Shown: positions 18,713 to 29,300 of the stretch, one piece after another | Layout of the letters: every line of letters begins with the position of its first letter | Numbering within the stretch: position 1 is the stretch's first letter | Assembly: GCA_002359635.1 (NCBI GenBank) | Contig: DENJ01000074.1 | Coordinates: 52,361-116,360, forward strand | Reading direction: 5' to 3' | DNA: 64,000 nucleotides | DNA from: Burkholderiales bacterium UBA2647 | GTDB lineage: Bacteria > Pseudomonadota > Gammaproteobacteria > Burkholderiales > Burkholderiaceae_E | The notes under the pieces: model-generated | The model's input: the letters and a program-made list of their open reading frames with translations, nothing else | Told to the model about the DNA's origin: nothing | The model's database searches: none | Program-made: the position numbers and the translations under genes

Positions 18713-20197
18713 TCATGATCTCGTTTTTAGTCCGGACAGCAAAGGCCAGAGCAGCATAATCAGGGCAAAGCCTGTGATGCCTCCGACCAGGGGGTTGTTG
18801 AAAAAAATGCCTAAATGCCCTTGCGATAAGAGCATCGACTGACGAAAGGCATCCTCTGCCCGGTCACCCAGTACAAGTGCCAGCACCAGCGGCGCGAAAG
18901 GGTAGTCGAGTTTCTTAAAAACATAACCAATCACACCAAAAATCACCATGAGCCAGACATCGAACATGGCGTTGTGCACGGTATAGGCACCGATGGCGCA
19001 TATCACAAGTATCACCGGGGCGATGATCGAAAAAGGTATGCGTAAGATCGCTGCGAAAAGTGGAACAGCACTCAATACCATCAAAAGTCCAACAACATTA
19101 CCAAGATAAATACTCGCAATCAGGCCCCATACAAAGTCTTTTTGCTCGACGAAAAGAAGCGGCCCTGGCTGAAGTCCCCAGATCAGCAAGCCGCCCAGCA
19201 AGACTGCAGCGGTGGGTGATCCTGGCACGCCTAGGGTGAGCATCGGCAGTAAAGCTGAGGTGCCCGCAGCATGCGCCGCCGTTTCAGGTGCGACAACCCC
19301 CTCCATTTCACCTTTCCCGAAACGATCGCCCCGCGGTGACATTCGTTTGGCCAGGCCATAACTCATGAATGATGCAGGTGTTGCCCCACCCGGCACGACG
19401 CCCATAAAACAGCCCACAACCGAACTGCGTAGCGAGGTAAGCCAGTACCGGGGTAGCTCTTTCCAGGTCTCAAGCACGGTGCGCAAATTCAGCCGGGCTT
19501 TGGCGCCCTTGAAGGCCAGTCCTTCTTCAAGTGTTTGAAGAATTTCCCCAATCCCAAAAAGACCAATCACGGCGATCAGGAAATCAAATCCCTTGAGTAA
19601 TTCGGTTTGCCCGAAGGTTAGCCTGAGCTGACCGGTGACGGTGTCAAGGCCCACTGAGGCAAGCGCAAAGCCTAGCATCATCGCCGTAATGGTTTTTATC
19701 GCGGCGCCCTTGGCCATGCCTACAAAGGCGCAAAAAGTGAGCAGATAGACTGCGAAAAACTCGGGTGGTCCGAATTGCAAGGCGAAATTGGCTACAACCG
19801 GCGATAAGAAGGTGATCAGAATGACCGCGACGAAGGCTCCGACAAATGACGATGTGAATGCCGCAGCGAGCGCCTGGCCGGCCTTGCCGGCGCGTGCCAT
19901 GGGATAGCCATCAAAGGTGGTTGCCACCGACCAAGGCTCACCGGGAATATTAAACAGGATCGAGGTAATCGCACCGCCAAAAAGGGCGCCCCAGTAAATG
20001 CAGGAAAGCAGAATGATCGCTGAGGTCGGTGGCATGGTGAAGGTAAGCGGCAAAAGAATCGCAACACCGTTTGCACCGCCAAGTCCAGGCAACACGCCAA
20101 TGATGACGCCGAGCAGCACGCCAACAACCATCAGCATCAAATTGAACGGTGAAAGGGCAATCGAAAAGCCCTGAATCAATGATTGAATCTCATCCAT
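18713..20197 (-). CDS. Tripartite tricarboxylate transporter large permease TctA
   Basis: A 494-residue inner-membrane protein with about a dozen hydrophobic segments. TctA hallmarks are GVLLGVIIGVLPGLGG near residues 23-38, NIPGEPWSVATTFDGYPMA with the conserved glycine-rich re-entrant region, and GVVPGGATPASFMSYGLAK. It imports carboxylates with a cation gradient using TctB and a periplasmic receptor, both encoded just upstream. It is followed 86 bases later by oxc, so oxalate or a related dicarboxylate is a sensible cargo. The cargo is inference, as TctA sequence does not show specificity. Confidence 0.92.
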   Translation of the reverse strand: MDEIQSLIQGFSIALSPFNLMLMVVGVLLGVIIGVLPGLGGANGVAILLPLTFTMPPTSAIILLSCIYWGALFGGAITSILFNIPGEPWSVATTFDGYPMARAGKAGQALAAAFTSSFVGAFVAVILITFLSPVVANFALQFGPPEFFAVYLLTFCAFVGMAKGAAIKTITAMMLGFALASVGLDTVTGQLRLTFGQTELLKGFDFLIAVIGLFGIGEILQTLEEGLAFKGAKARLNLRTVLETWKELPRYWLTSLRSSVVGCFMGVVPGGATPASFMSYGLAKRMSPRGDRFGKGEMEGVVAPETAAHAAGTSALLPMLTLGVPGSPTAAVLLGGLLIWGLQPGPLLFVEQKDFVWGLIASIYLGNVVGLLMVLSAVPLFAAILRIPFSIIAPVILVICAIGAYTVHNAMFDVWLMVIFGVIGYVFKKLDYPFAPLVLALVLGDRAEDAFRQSMLLSQGHLGIFFNNPLVGGITGFALIMLLWPLLSGLKTRS

Positions 20198-20279
20198 GGG
20201 AGGTCCTGTTGCGGGATTGCAAACGACGCTTCGTCAGATCAAGTCGCTTCTCGATGCTCAAGAGCAGATCAGATCGCCA

Positions 20280-20801
20280 CTAAGCAAGACCAAGCATGGC
20301 TTCAAGCGCTCCCTTGGGCAGGGGCACGGTGAACCAGATCTCAAACATGATATAAAAAAGTGCACTGACGCCTATTGAAACCGGCGCAATCGTTGCGATC
20401 CCATAGCCGCCGAGCTTCCACATGAAAGCTGCAATGAAAAGTGTCGAAGCCAGGTAGATGCCAAGCCACTGGATCATGCCGACGTAGATGATCGTCGGCA
20501 GCAAGACTGTGAGCACCAAGCCGAGCGCCTTCCGGGAAACAAAGGACGCATCGGCGTGCATCTTGAAGGCTTTGAAAAGATTGATCAGGCTTGTGATACA
20601 AATTATCAAACCGATATAAAAAGGAAAATAGCCTGCTTGTGGACCGTCTTCGCCCCAATTTGCCCCAATCCGCCAGCTGTCTCCCAAGACAATCGTGCCG
20701 AGCACAAGGAGGATTATTGATACTGCGATCTCCAGCGTGCGACGACTCGCCGCAGAAACATCGGGATCATCGTGCATGTCAGGCTCTTTCTCCACACTCA
20801 T
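20280..20801 (-). CDS. Tripartite tricarboxylate transporter small subunit TctB
   Basis: About 173 residues with four hydrophobic helices (first at about 25-45 from this start) and the TctB-like segment GPQAGYFPFYIGLI. It is the small membrane partner of TctA. The start is uncertain: ATG at 20801 has GGGAG very close, ATG at 20777 lies inside, and the open frame extends to a TTG at 20858. It lies between TctC and TctA genes on the same strand, which makes the assignment firm despite low sequence conservation in this family. Confidence 0.87.
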   Translation of the reverse strand: MSVEKEPDMHDDPDVSAASRRTLEIAVSIILLVLGTIVLGDSWRIGANWGEDGPQAGYFPFYIGLIICITSLINLFKAFKMHADASFVSRKALGLVLTVLLPTIIYVGMIQWLGIYLASTLFIAAFMWKLGGYGIATIAPVSIGVSALFYIMFEIWFTVPLPKGALEAMLGLA

Positions 20802-20891
20802 TCTCCCTTTGTCGCCGACGCGATTCAACTGCGTTTGTTGATCGATTGATTGGTTCAAATTGATAAAAACGACCGTATTGAAGCTAGCTGC

Positions 20892-22001
20892 CTACTTGCC
20901 TCGCCCGGCAAGAAAACCGGCGGACTTCATCAGCATCATGTGTCTGGCCTCCTCTTTGCCAAGCCAATCCTTGAAGGCTGCGCCATTCATGGTGGTGGTG
21001 TTGAAAGCGCCGCGCTCCATGAATTCCTTCCACTCAGGTGTTTCACGGACTTTTTGCAGCAAAGTGATAAAAAATTGCTGTTGCTCAGCGCTCACCTCAG
21101 GCGCCATGAAAATGCCCCGGAGCATGACGTACTCCACATCGAGCCCTGATTCTTTGCAAAGTGGAATATCGGCCCAAGACATGGTCTCGGTGACCTTTTC
21201 TTTGTAGGGCATGCGTTTGCTGTCGAAAACGCATAGTGGCTTGAGCTTGCCACCTCGCCACTGGGCAACCGCTTCAATCGGGTTGTTGACGGTGGAGTCG
21301 ATATGTTTGCCGACCAATTGAACCGCAACTTCGCCACCGCCCTTAAAGGGTACGTAGGTAAACTTGATGTCGGCTTGCTTTTCCATCGCAACCGTGATGA
21401 TCTGGTCTTCCTGACGCGATCCCGTGCCGCCCATTTTGAGCTTGCCAGCACCTGCGGCTTTGGCCGCCGCGACATATTCCTTAGCGTTTTTATAAGGTTT
21501 TTCAGCATTCACCCAAAGGACGAATTGATCAAGGGCTAGCATTTGTAACGGTGTGAGGTCGCGCCAATTAAAGGGCACATCGGTCGCCAAGGGTGTGGTG
21601 AACAGGTTGGAGAGCGTAATCACCAGTTTGTGAGGGTCGCCCTTCGAACCCTTCATCAGTAGAAAGCCTTCCGCACCAGCGCCACCGCCCTTGTTAAGCA
21701 CCACCATCGGTTGCTTCATAAGATTGTGTTTCGAGACAACGGTCTGAATGAAACGCGCCATCTGATCGGCCCCGCCCCCTGTGCCGGCTGGCACAATGAA
21801 CTCGACCGGCTTGCTCGGCTCCCAGGCCCGGCTGAGACCAGGCAGCATCGCTGCGCTGATGGCTAGGCCGAGGGTCAGCGCCGCTCCTTTGGATATCCTG
21901 AACGCTTCAAACACCGCCCGGGCAGGCCTTGTCAAGCACTGTTGCAGTGGGGCGAAGCTTGATTGCTTCGATTTTTTCGGACCAATGCTGTTCTGACTCA
22001 T
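20892..22001 (-). CDS. Bug/TctC-type periplasmic receptor of the oxalate-block transporter
   Basis: About 369 residues. An unusually long N-terminal stretch (about 45 residues) precedes a hydrophobic signal AALTLGLAISAAMLPG and the LSRA cleavage region; the mature protein begins WEPSKPVEFIVPAGTGGGAD, quoted as PVEFIVPAGTGGGAD. That pattern is typical of TctC receptors. Start 22001 has GAAGGAG with six bases before the ATG, so the longer open frame overlapping fhs is rejected. It captures the carboxylate for TctB/TctA, which follow directly. In this setting oxalate is the leading candidate ligand. Confidence 0.9.
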   Translation of the reverse strand: MSQNSIGPKKSKQSSFAPLQQCLTRPARAVFEAFRISKGAALTLGLAISAAMLPGLSRAWEPSKPVEFIVPAGTGGGADQMARFIQTVVSKHNLMKQPMVVLNKGGGAGAEGFLLMKGSKGDPHKLVITLSNLFTTPLATDVPFNWRDLTPLQMLALDQFVLWVNAEKPYKNAKEYVAAAKAAGAGKLKMGGTGSRQEDQIITVAMEKQADIKFTYVPFKGGGEVAVQLVGKHIDSTVNNPIEAVAQWRGGKLKPLCVFDSKRMPYKEKVTETMSWADIPLCKESGLDVEYVMLRGIFMAPEVSAEQQQFFITLLQKVRETPEWKEFMERGAFNTTTMNGAAFKDWLGKEEARHMMLMKSAGFLAGRGK

Positions 22002-22038
22002 TACCGGCTCCTTCGGTTGTACGGTCTTTAGGGATTTC

Positions 22039-22069
22039 GCTTGCCAGTACCGAGACCCTCCTGACAAGC
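22039..22069 (-). other. Hairpin between fhs and tctC
   Basis: On the minus strand GCTTGTCAG and CTGGCAAGC form a 9-bp stem with one G-U pair around a 13-base loop. No T tract follows, so an mRNA processing or stability element is more likely than a terminator. Confidence 0.4.
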
Positions 22070-22096
22070 GTCGATCGCCTAGCGGATTATCGTGCC

Positions 22097-23767
22097 CTAG
22101 AACAAACCCACAACCTTCCCGTCCACCCAATCAATCTTCGCGGCGGATGGAACCTTGGGCAGGCCCGGCATGGTCATGATGTCTCCGCAGACCATCACAA
22201 CAAACTCCGCACCGGCTGCAAGCCTCACCTCACGCAGGTTAATCACGTGATGTTCAGGCGCTCCCCGCAACTGTGGATCCGTGGAAAAGGAGTATTGGGT
22301 CTTGGCCACGCACACCGGATAGTGCCCGTAACCGTCATCTTGCAATTTCCGGATTTGAGCACGCACCTTGGCATCACATGTGACCTCACTGGCCCGATAG
22401 ACTCGCTTAGCGATCAGATTAATCTTATCCCATAAGGTCTCATTATTGTCATAAACGAAACGTATAGCCGCTGGCTGTTCACATAGATCCGCCACGATGT
22501 GTGCTAGCTCGGCTGCTCCTTTTCCGCCATCGGACCAATGCGTCGCAAGCACAACCTTGACGCCAAGTGCTGACATACGCTGCTTGAGCATGGCGATTTC
22601 TGCCGCGCTGTCGCTGTTAAAGCGGTTGATGGACACCACGCAGGGTATGCCGTAAACCTTGGAAACGTTCTCGACATGCCGCTCAAGATTGACCATGCCT
22701 TTGTCGAGTGCGGCCAGGTCTTCCTCGGTGATTGTTTTCAAATCGGCGCCACCGTGATATTTCATGGCGCGCACGGTGGCAACAATTACAGCGGCGGCCG
22801 GCCTCAGCCCGGATTTTCTGCACTTGATGTCGAGAAACTTTTCTGCGCCTAGATCAGCGCCAAAACCTGCCTCGGTGACCACATAGTCTGCAAGTCTCAA
22901 GGCAGTCTGGGTGGCAAGTACGGTGTTACAGCCGTGGGCGATGTTGGCAAAGGGTCCGCCGTGAACGAAAGCGGGGTTGTTTTCAAGGGTTTGAACCAGA
23001 TTGGGGGCGAGCGCATCCTTCAAGAGCACCGTCATAGCGCCATGGGCCTGCAAATCGCGCGCATAGACCGGTTTTTGCTCCCGGGTGTAGGCAACGACGA
23101 TATTGCCCAGGCGGGTCTTTAAGTCCTCAAGCGATGTCGCAAGGCAGAAAATCGCCATCACTTCCGAGGCGACCACAATATCAAAGCCATCTTCGCGCGG
23201 ATAGCCATTGGCGGGTCCGCCGAGCGATTGAACGATTTCGCGCAAGGCGCGATCGTTCATGTCCACCACGCGCTTCCATTGAATCCGTCGAACATCAATC
23301 CCCAGTTCGTTACCGTGATGAATATGGTTATCAATCATCGCCGCGAGCAAATTGTTCGCGAGTGCGATCGCAGAAAAGTCACCCGTAAAGTGGAGATTGA
23401 TATCTTCCATCGGTACGATTTGTGCGTAACCGCCGCCAGCAGCACCGCCTTTCACGCCGAACACAGGTCCCAGTGATGGTTCGCGCAGGCAAATGATCGC
23501 CTTCTTGCCAATGTGGTTGAGGGCATCACCAAGGCCAACCGTCGTGGTCGTCTTTCCTTCACCTGCCGGGGTGGGGCTGATTGCGGTGACGAGCACAAGT
23601 TTGCCTTGAGGACGATTTTTTAACTGTTCAATAAACGATAGTGATACTTTGGCTTTGTAGTGCCCGTAGGGCTCAAGATGCTCCAGCGGAATGCCAAGTT
23701 TCTCCGCTGCGATGCTTGTAATCGGCTTCATGACGGCTGCTTGGGCGATGTCGATATCGGTTGCCAT
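22097..23767 (-). CDS. fhs: Formate--tetrahydrofolate ligase
   Basis: Joins formate to tetrahydrofolate with ATP, giving 10-formyl-THF. The 556-residue protein has the family nucleotide loop [14 protein letters not shown] near residues 65-79, the [18 protein letters not shown] segment, LTGDF-type HFTGDFSAI and the C-terminal [11 protein letters not shown]. Length is normal (about 555-560). It lies between the formate dehydrogenase genes and the TctC receptor, so formate from oxalate can be split between oxidation to CO2 and the one-carbon pool. Many betaproteobacteria lack Fhs, so its place in this block is likely functional. Confidence 0.97.
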   Translation of the reverse strand: MATDIDIAQAAVMKPITSIAAEKLGIPLEHLEPYGHYKAKVSLSFIEQLKNRPQGKLVLVTAISPTPAGEGKTTTTVGLGDALNHIGKKAIICLREPSLGPVFGVKGGAAGGGYAQIVPMEDINLHFTGDFSAIALANNLLAAMIDNHIHHGNELGIDVRRIQWKRVVDMNDRALREIVQSLGGPANGYPREDGFDIVVASEVMAIFCLATSLEDLKTRLGNIVVAYTREQKPVYARDLQAHGAMTVLLKDALAPNLVQTLENNPAFVHGGPFANIAHGCNTVLATQTALRLADYVVTEAGFGADLGAEKFLDIKCRKSGLRPAAAVIVATVRAMKYHGGADLKTITEEDLAALDKGMVNLERHVENVSKVYGIPCVVSINRFNSDSAAEIAMLKQRMSALGVKVVLATHWSDGGKGAAELAHIVADLCEQPAAIRFVYDNNETLWDKINLIAKRVYRASEVTCDAKVRAQIRKLQDDGYGHYPVCVAKTQYSFSTDPQLRGAPEHHVINLREVRLAAGAEFVVMVCGDIMTMPGLPKVPSAAKIDWVDGKVVGLF

Positions 23768-23786
23768 GTTAGGTCTCGCAAAAAAA

Positions 23787-26576
23787 CTAAATCGTTGCAG
23801 TACTTGCTACTTGAGCAAGCGCTTGTCCGCCGCCATAGCTTGCCCGCACTGGCTCGGGACCACCGCGTTCAACGCGTACAGCGCAGTATTTGAACTCGGG
23901 GATTTTGCCAACGGGATCCAGGGCTGGATTGGTGAGCTTATTAGCAGCTGCTTCGTAATAGCAGAACGGTATGAATAAAGCACCGATGGGCATACCTGCA
24001 TCAGCCCGAGCGTAGAGTGAGATCGAGCCGCGACGCGAGGTGACCGTGATGATCTCACCAGGACTGACCTTCCAGCGGTCGAGCTCATCAGGGTGCGCAG
24101 AGGCAACCGGTTCGGGTTCGATCGCATCCAAAACCCCGGCGCGACGCGACATTGCACCGGTATGCCAGTGTTCTAATTGTCGTCCCGTGATCAAGACTTC
24201 GGGATAGTCGTTGTCGGGTTGCTCCGCGGCACGAATCAGATCAGCCGGAACAAGTCTTGCCCTGCCGCTTGCCGTGGGGAACTTATCGGTAAAGATCACC
24301 GCCTGGCCAGGGTGGCCCTCGGTGGGGCAGGGGTAGGTGATGGCGGAGTCCTGCTCCAGTCTTTCCCAAGTCATGCCGGCTATCGAATCCATGCCTTGAC
24401 GCATTTCATCAAAAACCTCACGCGGATGCTGATAGCGCCAGTTAAGTCCAAGCCGCTGCCCCATATCAACCAAAATCGCCCAGTCCTCGCGCGCCTCACC
24501 AGGTGCTTGAATCGCCTTTCGGCCAAGCTGCACAAGCCTGTCGGTATTGGTCACCGTGCCATGCTTCTCGGGCCATGCGCTTGCTGGCAAAACCACATCA
24601 GCCAAATAGGCGGTCTCGGTCAGGAAAATATCTTGCACCACGAGGTGTTCAAGGCTAGCGAGTCCCTCGCGTGCATGGTTGGCATCGGGGTCAGACATGG
24701 CCGGGTTTTCACCCATGACATACATGCCCTTGATGGTTTTATCGCAAGCTGCGTTTATAATTTCTACGACGGTTAAGCCAGGCGTCGGATCGAGACTCGT
24801 GTCCCAAAGTCTTTCGAATCGTTCCCGCGCTATGGGATTGTCAACCCGTTGATAATCGGGAAAGACCATCGGGATCAGCCCGGAATCTGAAGCGCCCTGG
24901 ACATTGTTTTGCCCACGAAGTGGATGCAGACCCGTACCTGGACGTCCGATTTGACCGGTCACCATGGCAAGTGCAATCAGGCATCGTGCGTTATCAGTCC
25001 CATGAACATGTTGCGAAATGCCCATGCCCCAAAGGATCATGGAGGCGGGCGAACTGGCGTAAAGCCTTGCAACCGCTCTAATCGTCGCTGCGGGTATGCC
25101 GCAGATGGGCGCCATTTTCTCGGGTGAGAAAGCCTTGACATTTTCTGCGAGCGCTTCATAGCCTAGGGTTCGGTCGCTGATAAAGACCTTGTTGGCAAGG
25201 TCTTCCTCAACGATGACATGCAGCATCGCATTGAGTAGTGCAACATCAGTGTCGGGGTTGAACTGCAAGACATGACTGGCATGGCGCGCGAGTTCGGTAC
25301 GACGGGGGTCGGCAACGATTAAGCGTGTGCCTTGTTTGACCGCATTCTTGATCCAGGTGGCCGCTACCGGATGGTTCACGGTTGGGTTGGCACCGATCAC
25401 CATCACCACGGACGCTTTTGCCACATCACGCACTGGATTGGACACCGCGCCAGAGCTCAGGCCTTCCATCAAGGCGGCTACACTTGAGGCATGGCAGAGC
25501 CTGGTGCAATGGTCCACATTATTGCTACCGAAACCTGTACGAACTAGTTTTTGAAACAAATAGGCTTCTTCGTTGGATCCTTTTGCAGAGCCAAATCCCG
25601 CCAGTGCAGACGGTCCGTGGGTTTTCTTAATGCGCTGCAACCCCCCCGCGGCAAAGGCCATAGCCTCCTCCCAGCTTGCTTCTCGAAAGACCTCATGCCA
25701 TTGATTGGGATCAAGTGACTGTTGTGGATTTTTCTGAACGCCTTCACGTCGAATCAAGGGTTTGGTCAGACGTTGGGGATGATGGACGTAATCGAAACCA
25801 TAGCGACCTTTAACGCAAAGCCTGCTCTCGTTGGCCGGGCCGTCTCTGCCTTCAACGCGAACAATGCGGTTATCTTGAACCATGTAGGTGAGCTGACAAC
25901 CGACGCCACAAAAGGGACACACCGAGTCAACAGCACTTTGAACCGGGCTTAGCCCGGCATCGCGGGCTGGCATCAGGGCACCGGTGGGGCAAGCAGCCAC
26001 GCATTCGCCGCAGGCGACGCAACTCGATTCGCCCATCCGATCATCAAAATCGAAAACGATATGTGACTGTGCACCGCGCCCGGCATAGCCGATGACGTCG
26101 TTGACTTGCTCCTCGCGGCATGCCCGCAAACAGCGGGTACATTGAATGCAGGCATCCAAATTGACGGCGATCGCCGGATGGCTCAGGTCACTTTCAGGAT
26201 GTTTTCTTGACGCAAAACGGGCCTTTGAGAGCCCTCTGACCTGCGCCCAGTGCATCAGTTCGGAGTCAGGCTTTCGATCGATCTCCGGCATATCGCTAAG
26301 CAGGAGTTCAAGGACCATCGATTGGGCCTTAATCACCCTTGCCGTCTCGGTTTTAACCTTCATATCGGATGTTGGCTTCCGACAGCATGCGGGCGCCAAG
26401 GTTCGCTCGCCTTCGACTTCGACCACACAGGCACGGCAATTGCCGTCGGGGCGCAACCCAGGGCTATAGCAAAGGTGAGGAATCTCGACCCCGAGCCGAT
26501 GGGCTGCCTCGATGATGGTTTCTTCGGGGTTGGCGACAACGGATTGGCCGTTGAGTTCGAAACATAAGGCCGACAT
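23787..26576 (-). CDS. fdhA: NAD-dependent formate dehydrogenase, catalytic alpha subunit
   Basis: Oxidises formate to CO2 at a bis-MGD molybdenum or tungsten centre and passes electrons along iron-sulfur clusters to the NAD-reducing subunit. Of 929 residues, the N-terminal 2Fe-2S domain has Cys36, 47, 50 and 64. Two ferredoxin-type 4Fe-4S sets follow (Cys143/146/149/153 and Cys186/189/192/196), then the catalytic-domain cluster Cys220/223/227/254. The metal ligand is Cys361 with His362 (RLCHASS), so it is a Cys enzyme, not a selenoenzyme. It overlaps fdhB by one base (TGATG). The pattern fits the soluble FDH1 type of Methylobacterium. Metal choice cannot be read from sequence. Confidence 0.94.
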   Translation of the reverse strand: MSALCFELNGQSVVANPEETIIEAAHRLGVEIPHLCYSPGLRPDGNCRACVVEVEGERTLAPACCRKPTSDMKVKTETARVIKAQSMVLELLLSDMPEIDRKPDSELMHWAQVRGLSKARFASRKHPESDLSHPAIAVNLDACIQCTRCLRACREEQVNDVIGYAGRGAQSHIVFDFDDRMGESSCVACGECVAACPTGALMPARDAGLSPVQSAVDSVCPFCGVGCQLTYMVQDNRIVRVEGRDGPANESRLCVKGRYGFDYVHHPQRLTKPLIRREGVQKNPQQSLDPNQWHEVFREASWEEAMAFAAGGLQRIKKTHGPSALAGFGSAKGSNEEAYLFQKLVRTGFGSNNVDHCTRLCHASSVAALMEGLSSGAVSNPVRDVAKASVVMVIGANPTVNHPVAATWIKNAVKQGTRLIVADPRRTELARHASHVLQFNPDTDVALLNAMLHVIVEEDLANKVFISDRTLGYEALAENVKAFSPEKMAPICGIPAATIRAVARLYASSPASMILWGMGISQHVHGTDNARCLIALAMVTGQIGRPGTGLHPLRGQNNVQGASDSGLIPMVFPDYQRVDNPIARERFERLWDTSLDPTPGLTVVEIINAACDKTIKGMYVMGENPAMSDPDANHAREGLASLEHLVVQDIFLTETAYLADVVLPASAWPEKHGTVTNTDRLVQLGRKAIQAPGEAREDWAILVDMGQRLGLNWRYQHPREVFDEMRQGMDSIAGMTWERLEQDSAITYPCPTEGHPGQAVIFTDKFPTASGRARLVPADLIRAAEQPDNDYPEVLITGRQLEHWHTGAMSRRAGVLDAIEPEPVASAHPDELDRWKVSPGEIITVTSRRGSISLYARADAGMPIGALFIPFCYYEAAANKLTNPALDPVGKIPEFKYCAVRVERGGPEPVRASYGGGQALAQVASTATI

Positions 26577-28312
26577 CAGCTCACCTCGTGGGCAAAATGT
26601 TTCATCACAAGCAGCACAGGGTTAGGTGCCGCTTGGCCTAATCCACAAATTGATGCATCGATCATGGTCTGTGATAATTCATGGATCAAAGCTTGATCCC
26701 ACTGGTCATGGGCAATCAGTTGATTCATTTTGTTTGTGCCCACACGGCAAGGGGTGCATTGACCGCAGGATTCATGTTCAAAAAACTGCATCAGATTGCG
26801 TGCTGCATCACTGGCTCGGTCTTTGTCAGAAAGCACGATAATCGCTGCCGAACCGATGAATGCGCCATGCGGGTTGAGCGTGTCAAAGTCAAGCGGAATA
26901 TCGCCCATGCTGGCCGGCAAGATGCCACCCGATGCGCCGCCGGGCAGGTAGGCGTAGAAGCTGTGCCCTTCGAGCATGCCGCCGGCGTATCCCTTGATCA
27001 GTTCGCTGACGGTGATGCCAGCCGGAGCGAGGTGAACGCCCGGTTTGTTGACTCTCCCCGACACCGAGAATGAACGAAGGCCTTTGCGACCGCGAAGGCC
27101 TTGGCTTGCAAACCAATGGCCGCCTCGTTCAACGATGTCACGAATCCAGTAAAGGCTCTCCATGTTGTGTTCAAGCGTCGGGCGGCCGTATAAGCCATGC
27201 TCTGCAACATAGGGTGGTCGAAGTCTTGGCACGCCGCGCTTGCCTTCAATCGATTCGATCATCGCCGATTCTTCGCCGCAAATGTAGGCTCCGGCGCCAC
27301 GCCTGAGCGAAATCTCAGGTATCGGGCAGGGCGCTTGCGCTTGCAAGGCCTTGAGCTCACGCTCAAGCAGTTGGCGGCAGTGCGCGTATTCGTCACGCAG
27401 ATAAATCCAGATGGCCGATATGCCGGTGACCTTGGCTGCGATCAGCATGCCCTCAAGGAATCGATGAGGGTCTCGTTCCAAATAATAACGGTCCTTGAAG
27501 GTCCCAGGCTCACCTTCATCGATATTGACCGCCATGTAGCGCGGGGCAGGTTGTTGCCGCAAAATGTTCCATTTTCGATAAACTGGAAATCCTGCGCCTC
27601 CGAGGCCACGCAGTCCCGAGACCTCAAGCGCCGCGATGATGGCTTCGTCAGCGCGCGATCCCTGGTGAAGCGCTTCCAATAATTGATAACCACCTTGTTG
27701 GACATAAGTTTTATAATCGAGTGCATCGGGCATCGGCGCTTTGTATGCTTTTGCCGAAACAGCAGCGAGGATGGCTGATTGATTCGCTCTGCCGATTGGG
27801 TTTTGGCCGAGCACCGCAACGGGGGCTGCATCGCAGCGTCCAACGCAAGGCACGGCCTGTACCCGTATGTTCCCGCCAAGCACGTCTTTCATGGTCTTTA
27901 TCAGTGCTTCGGAACCCTCAAGTGCACAGCTCAGACCGTTACAGACCCTCAAGGTCAATGCAGGAGGTCTTGTCTCGCCCTCGCGAACAACATCGAAATG
28001 GTGATAAAAACTTGCCACTTCATAAACTTCGGCCTGAGCCATGTTTAAGTCGGCGGCGAGTGCGCTCAGGAGATGAAGCGGAAGGCAGGCCTCAGCGTCT
28101 TGGATCTGATGCAAGTATTCAATCAACAAGGTACGCTGCCTCGCCGGGCCTCCGAGGATGTCATGCAAGGCAAACTTGTCCTTGGCGCTGACCTGCCTGC
28201 CCTTTGGATGGGCTCGCAATCGAATCGGTTTTTCCTCAAGTCCAAGCGCTTTGTTCAATGCCTGCTTCCTCCGGTGCGTGTGCCGCTGTGCCATGGCGAG
28301 TGCCATTGCCAT
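26576..28312 (-). CDS. fdhB: NAD-dependent formate dehydrogenase, fused NuoE/NuoF-like beta subunit
   Basis: About 578 residues that fuse two subunits usually encoded apart (FdsG and FdsB). The first part is NuoE-like with a 2Fe-2S site (VCNGLSC and PCVGRCD). The second is NuoF-like: GLRGLGGAGFPVYRKW, the FMN/NADH segment RRGAGAYICGEESAM, and the 4Fe-4S motif SCGQCTPCRVGT plus ICGLG. It receives electrons from the alpha subunit and reduces NAD+. The start is uncertain: the frame opens at a TTG (28363), but that would add a hydrophobic stretch, so ATG 28312 with GGAG upstream is preferred. It is the first gene of the block. Confidence 0.92.
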   Translation of the reverse strand: MAMALAMAQRHTHRRKQALNKALGLEEKPIRLRAHPKGRQVSAKDKFALHDILGGPARQRTLLIEYLHQIQDAEACLPLHLLSALAADLNMAQAEVYEVASFYHHFDVVREGETRPPALTLRVCNGLSCALEGSEALIKTMKDVLGGNIRVQAVPCVGRCDAAPVAVLGQNPIGRANQSAILAAVSAKAYKAPMPDALDYKTYVQQGGYQLLEALHQGSRADEAIIAALEVSGLRGLGGAGFPVYRKWNILRQQPAPRYMAVNIDEGEPGTFKDRYYLERDPHRFLEGMLIAAKVTGISAIWIYLRDEYAHCRQLLERELKALQAQAPCPIPEISLRRGAGAYICGEESAMIESIEGKRGVPRLRPPYVAEHGLYGRPTLEHNMESLYWIRDIVERGGHWFASQGLRGRKGLRSFSVSGRVNKPGVHLAPAGITVSELIKGYAGGMLEGHSFYAYLPGGASGGILPASMGDIPLDFDTLNPHGAFIGSAAIIVLSDKDRASDAARNLMQFFEHESCGQCTPCRVGTNKMNQLIAHDQWDQALIHELSQTMIDASICGLGQAAPNPVLLVMKHFAHEVS

Positions 28313-28436
28313 CGTCAGTAGCGCTCCGATCAGGCTTAGGCAGAGCGTCTGCGTGCCGGGCAATAAGCTTTATGTCACGCAAGTTACACCAAAACGCGCT
28401 GCAGCAGGCGCGAGGATCGGCGATACTTTATCGGTG

Positions 28437-29258
28437 CTAGTACGATATGGTGGCCTTGAAGGCCTCAAAGGTTCGCCAGCTCATGTGAATCGCCAACAGA
28501 TAGAGCGACGCTGCAAAGTAGCGTTTCAGTCGTTTGATCGGCAGTTGGTGAGCAAGCGCGGCGCCCCTCGGTGCGGTCAGCATGCTGGTGAGCACAATGG
28601 TGAACAGCGCCGGCAGGTAGAGGTAGCCTAAGGCATGGGGCAAATCGAGATCCCGGCCGCTGAGCACATAGGCGAGGGTGCCGGCCGCGGCAATCGGAAA
28701 TCCGCTCGCCGCGCTGGTGCCGATGGCTACAGCGGGTGCCAGGCTGCACCAGATCAAAAAGGGAACGGTCATGAAGGCGCCGCCTGCGCCAACGATCGAC
28801 GAAAGCCCGCCAATAAGCGCACCAACGGTGCTTAGTCCGACGGGCGAGGGTAGGGTACGGCTCGGCTTGGGTTTTCGCTCGATCAGCATTTGCGTGGCTG
28901 AATAAAACAAGAAAACAGCAAACCAAGCAAGCAGCCAACGGGTTCTGAGCTGGCTTGCCCCGTAAGCACCCAAGGCTGATCCAATCACGATGCCAGGCAT
29001 CAGCTTCAAGGCGATATCCCAGCGTACGCCGGCGCGTCGATGGTGCGCCCGCATGCTTGAAATTGAAGTAAAAAGAATGGTGGCCAGTGAGGTTGCGATC
29101 GCCATCCTAAGGCTATGCTCCGGCGAGATGGCTTGCTGACGCAACAGGGCGTCCACAAAGGGCACCATAATCATCCCGCCACCAATGCCCAGCAGTCCGG
29201 ACAGGAACCCGGTCAAGGCACCCAGCGTCAGCAGCCCGGCAATGGTCAACCAGGGCAT
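28437..29258 (-). CDS. TauE/SafE (TSUP) family membrane permease
   Basis: About 273 residues with eight hydrophobic helices and the two family repeats, marked by FLSGLLGIGGGMIMVPFV and SSIVGAGGAFMTVPFLIW, quoted in part. TSUP proteins export or import small sulfur-containing or organic anions such as sulfite, sulfoacetate or formate-like acids; substrate here is unknown. An in-frame TTG at 29291 would extend it almost to the 6S RNA, so ATG 29258 is preferred although neither has a good ribosome site. It sits between the 6S RNA and the formate dehydrogenase genes on the same strand. Confidence 0.88.
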   Translation of the reverse strand: MPWLTIAGLLTLGALTGFLSGLLGIGGGMIMVPFVDALLRQQAISPEHSLRMAIATSLATILFTSISSMRAHHRRAGVRWDIALKLMPGIVIGSALGAYGASQLRTRWLLAWFAVFLFYSATQMLIERKPKPSRTLPSPVGLSTVGALIGGLSSIVGAGGAFMTVPFLIWCSLAPAVAIGTSAASGFPIAAAGTLAYVLSGRDLDLPHALGYLYLPALFTIVLTSMLTAPRGAALAHQLPIKRLKRYFAASLYLLAIHMSWRTFEAFKATISY

Positions 29259-29300
29259 TGCTTCGGGTAGGAAAGTGAAGGCCTCGACCAAGATGCGTTG

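Noticed and set aside
23787..26576. Selenocysteine in formate dehydrogenase
   Set aside because: The metal-ligand position is Cys361 (RLCHASS) and the frame has no internal TGA.
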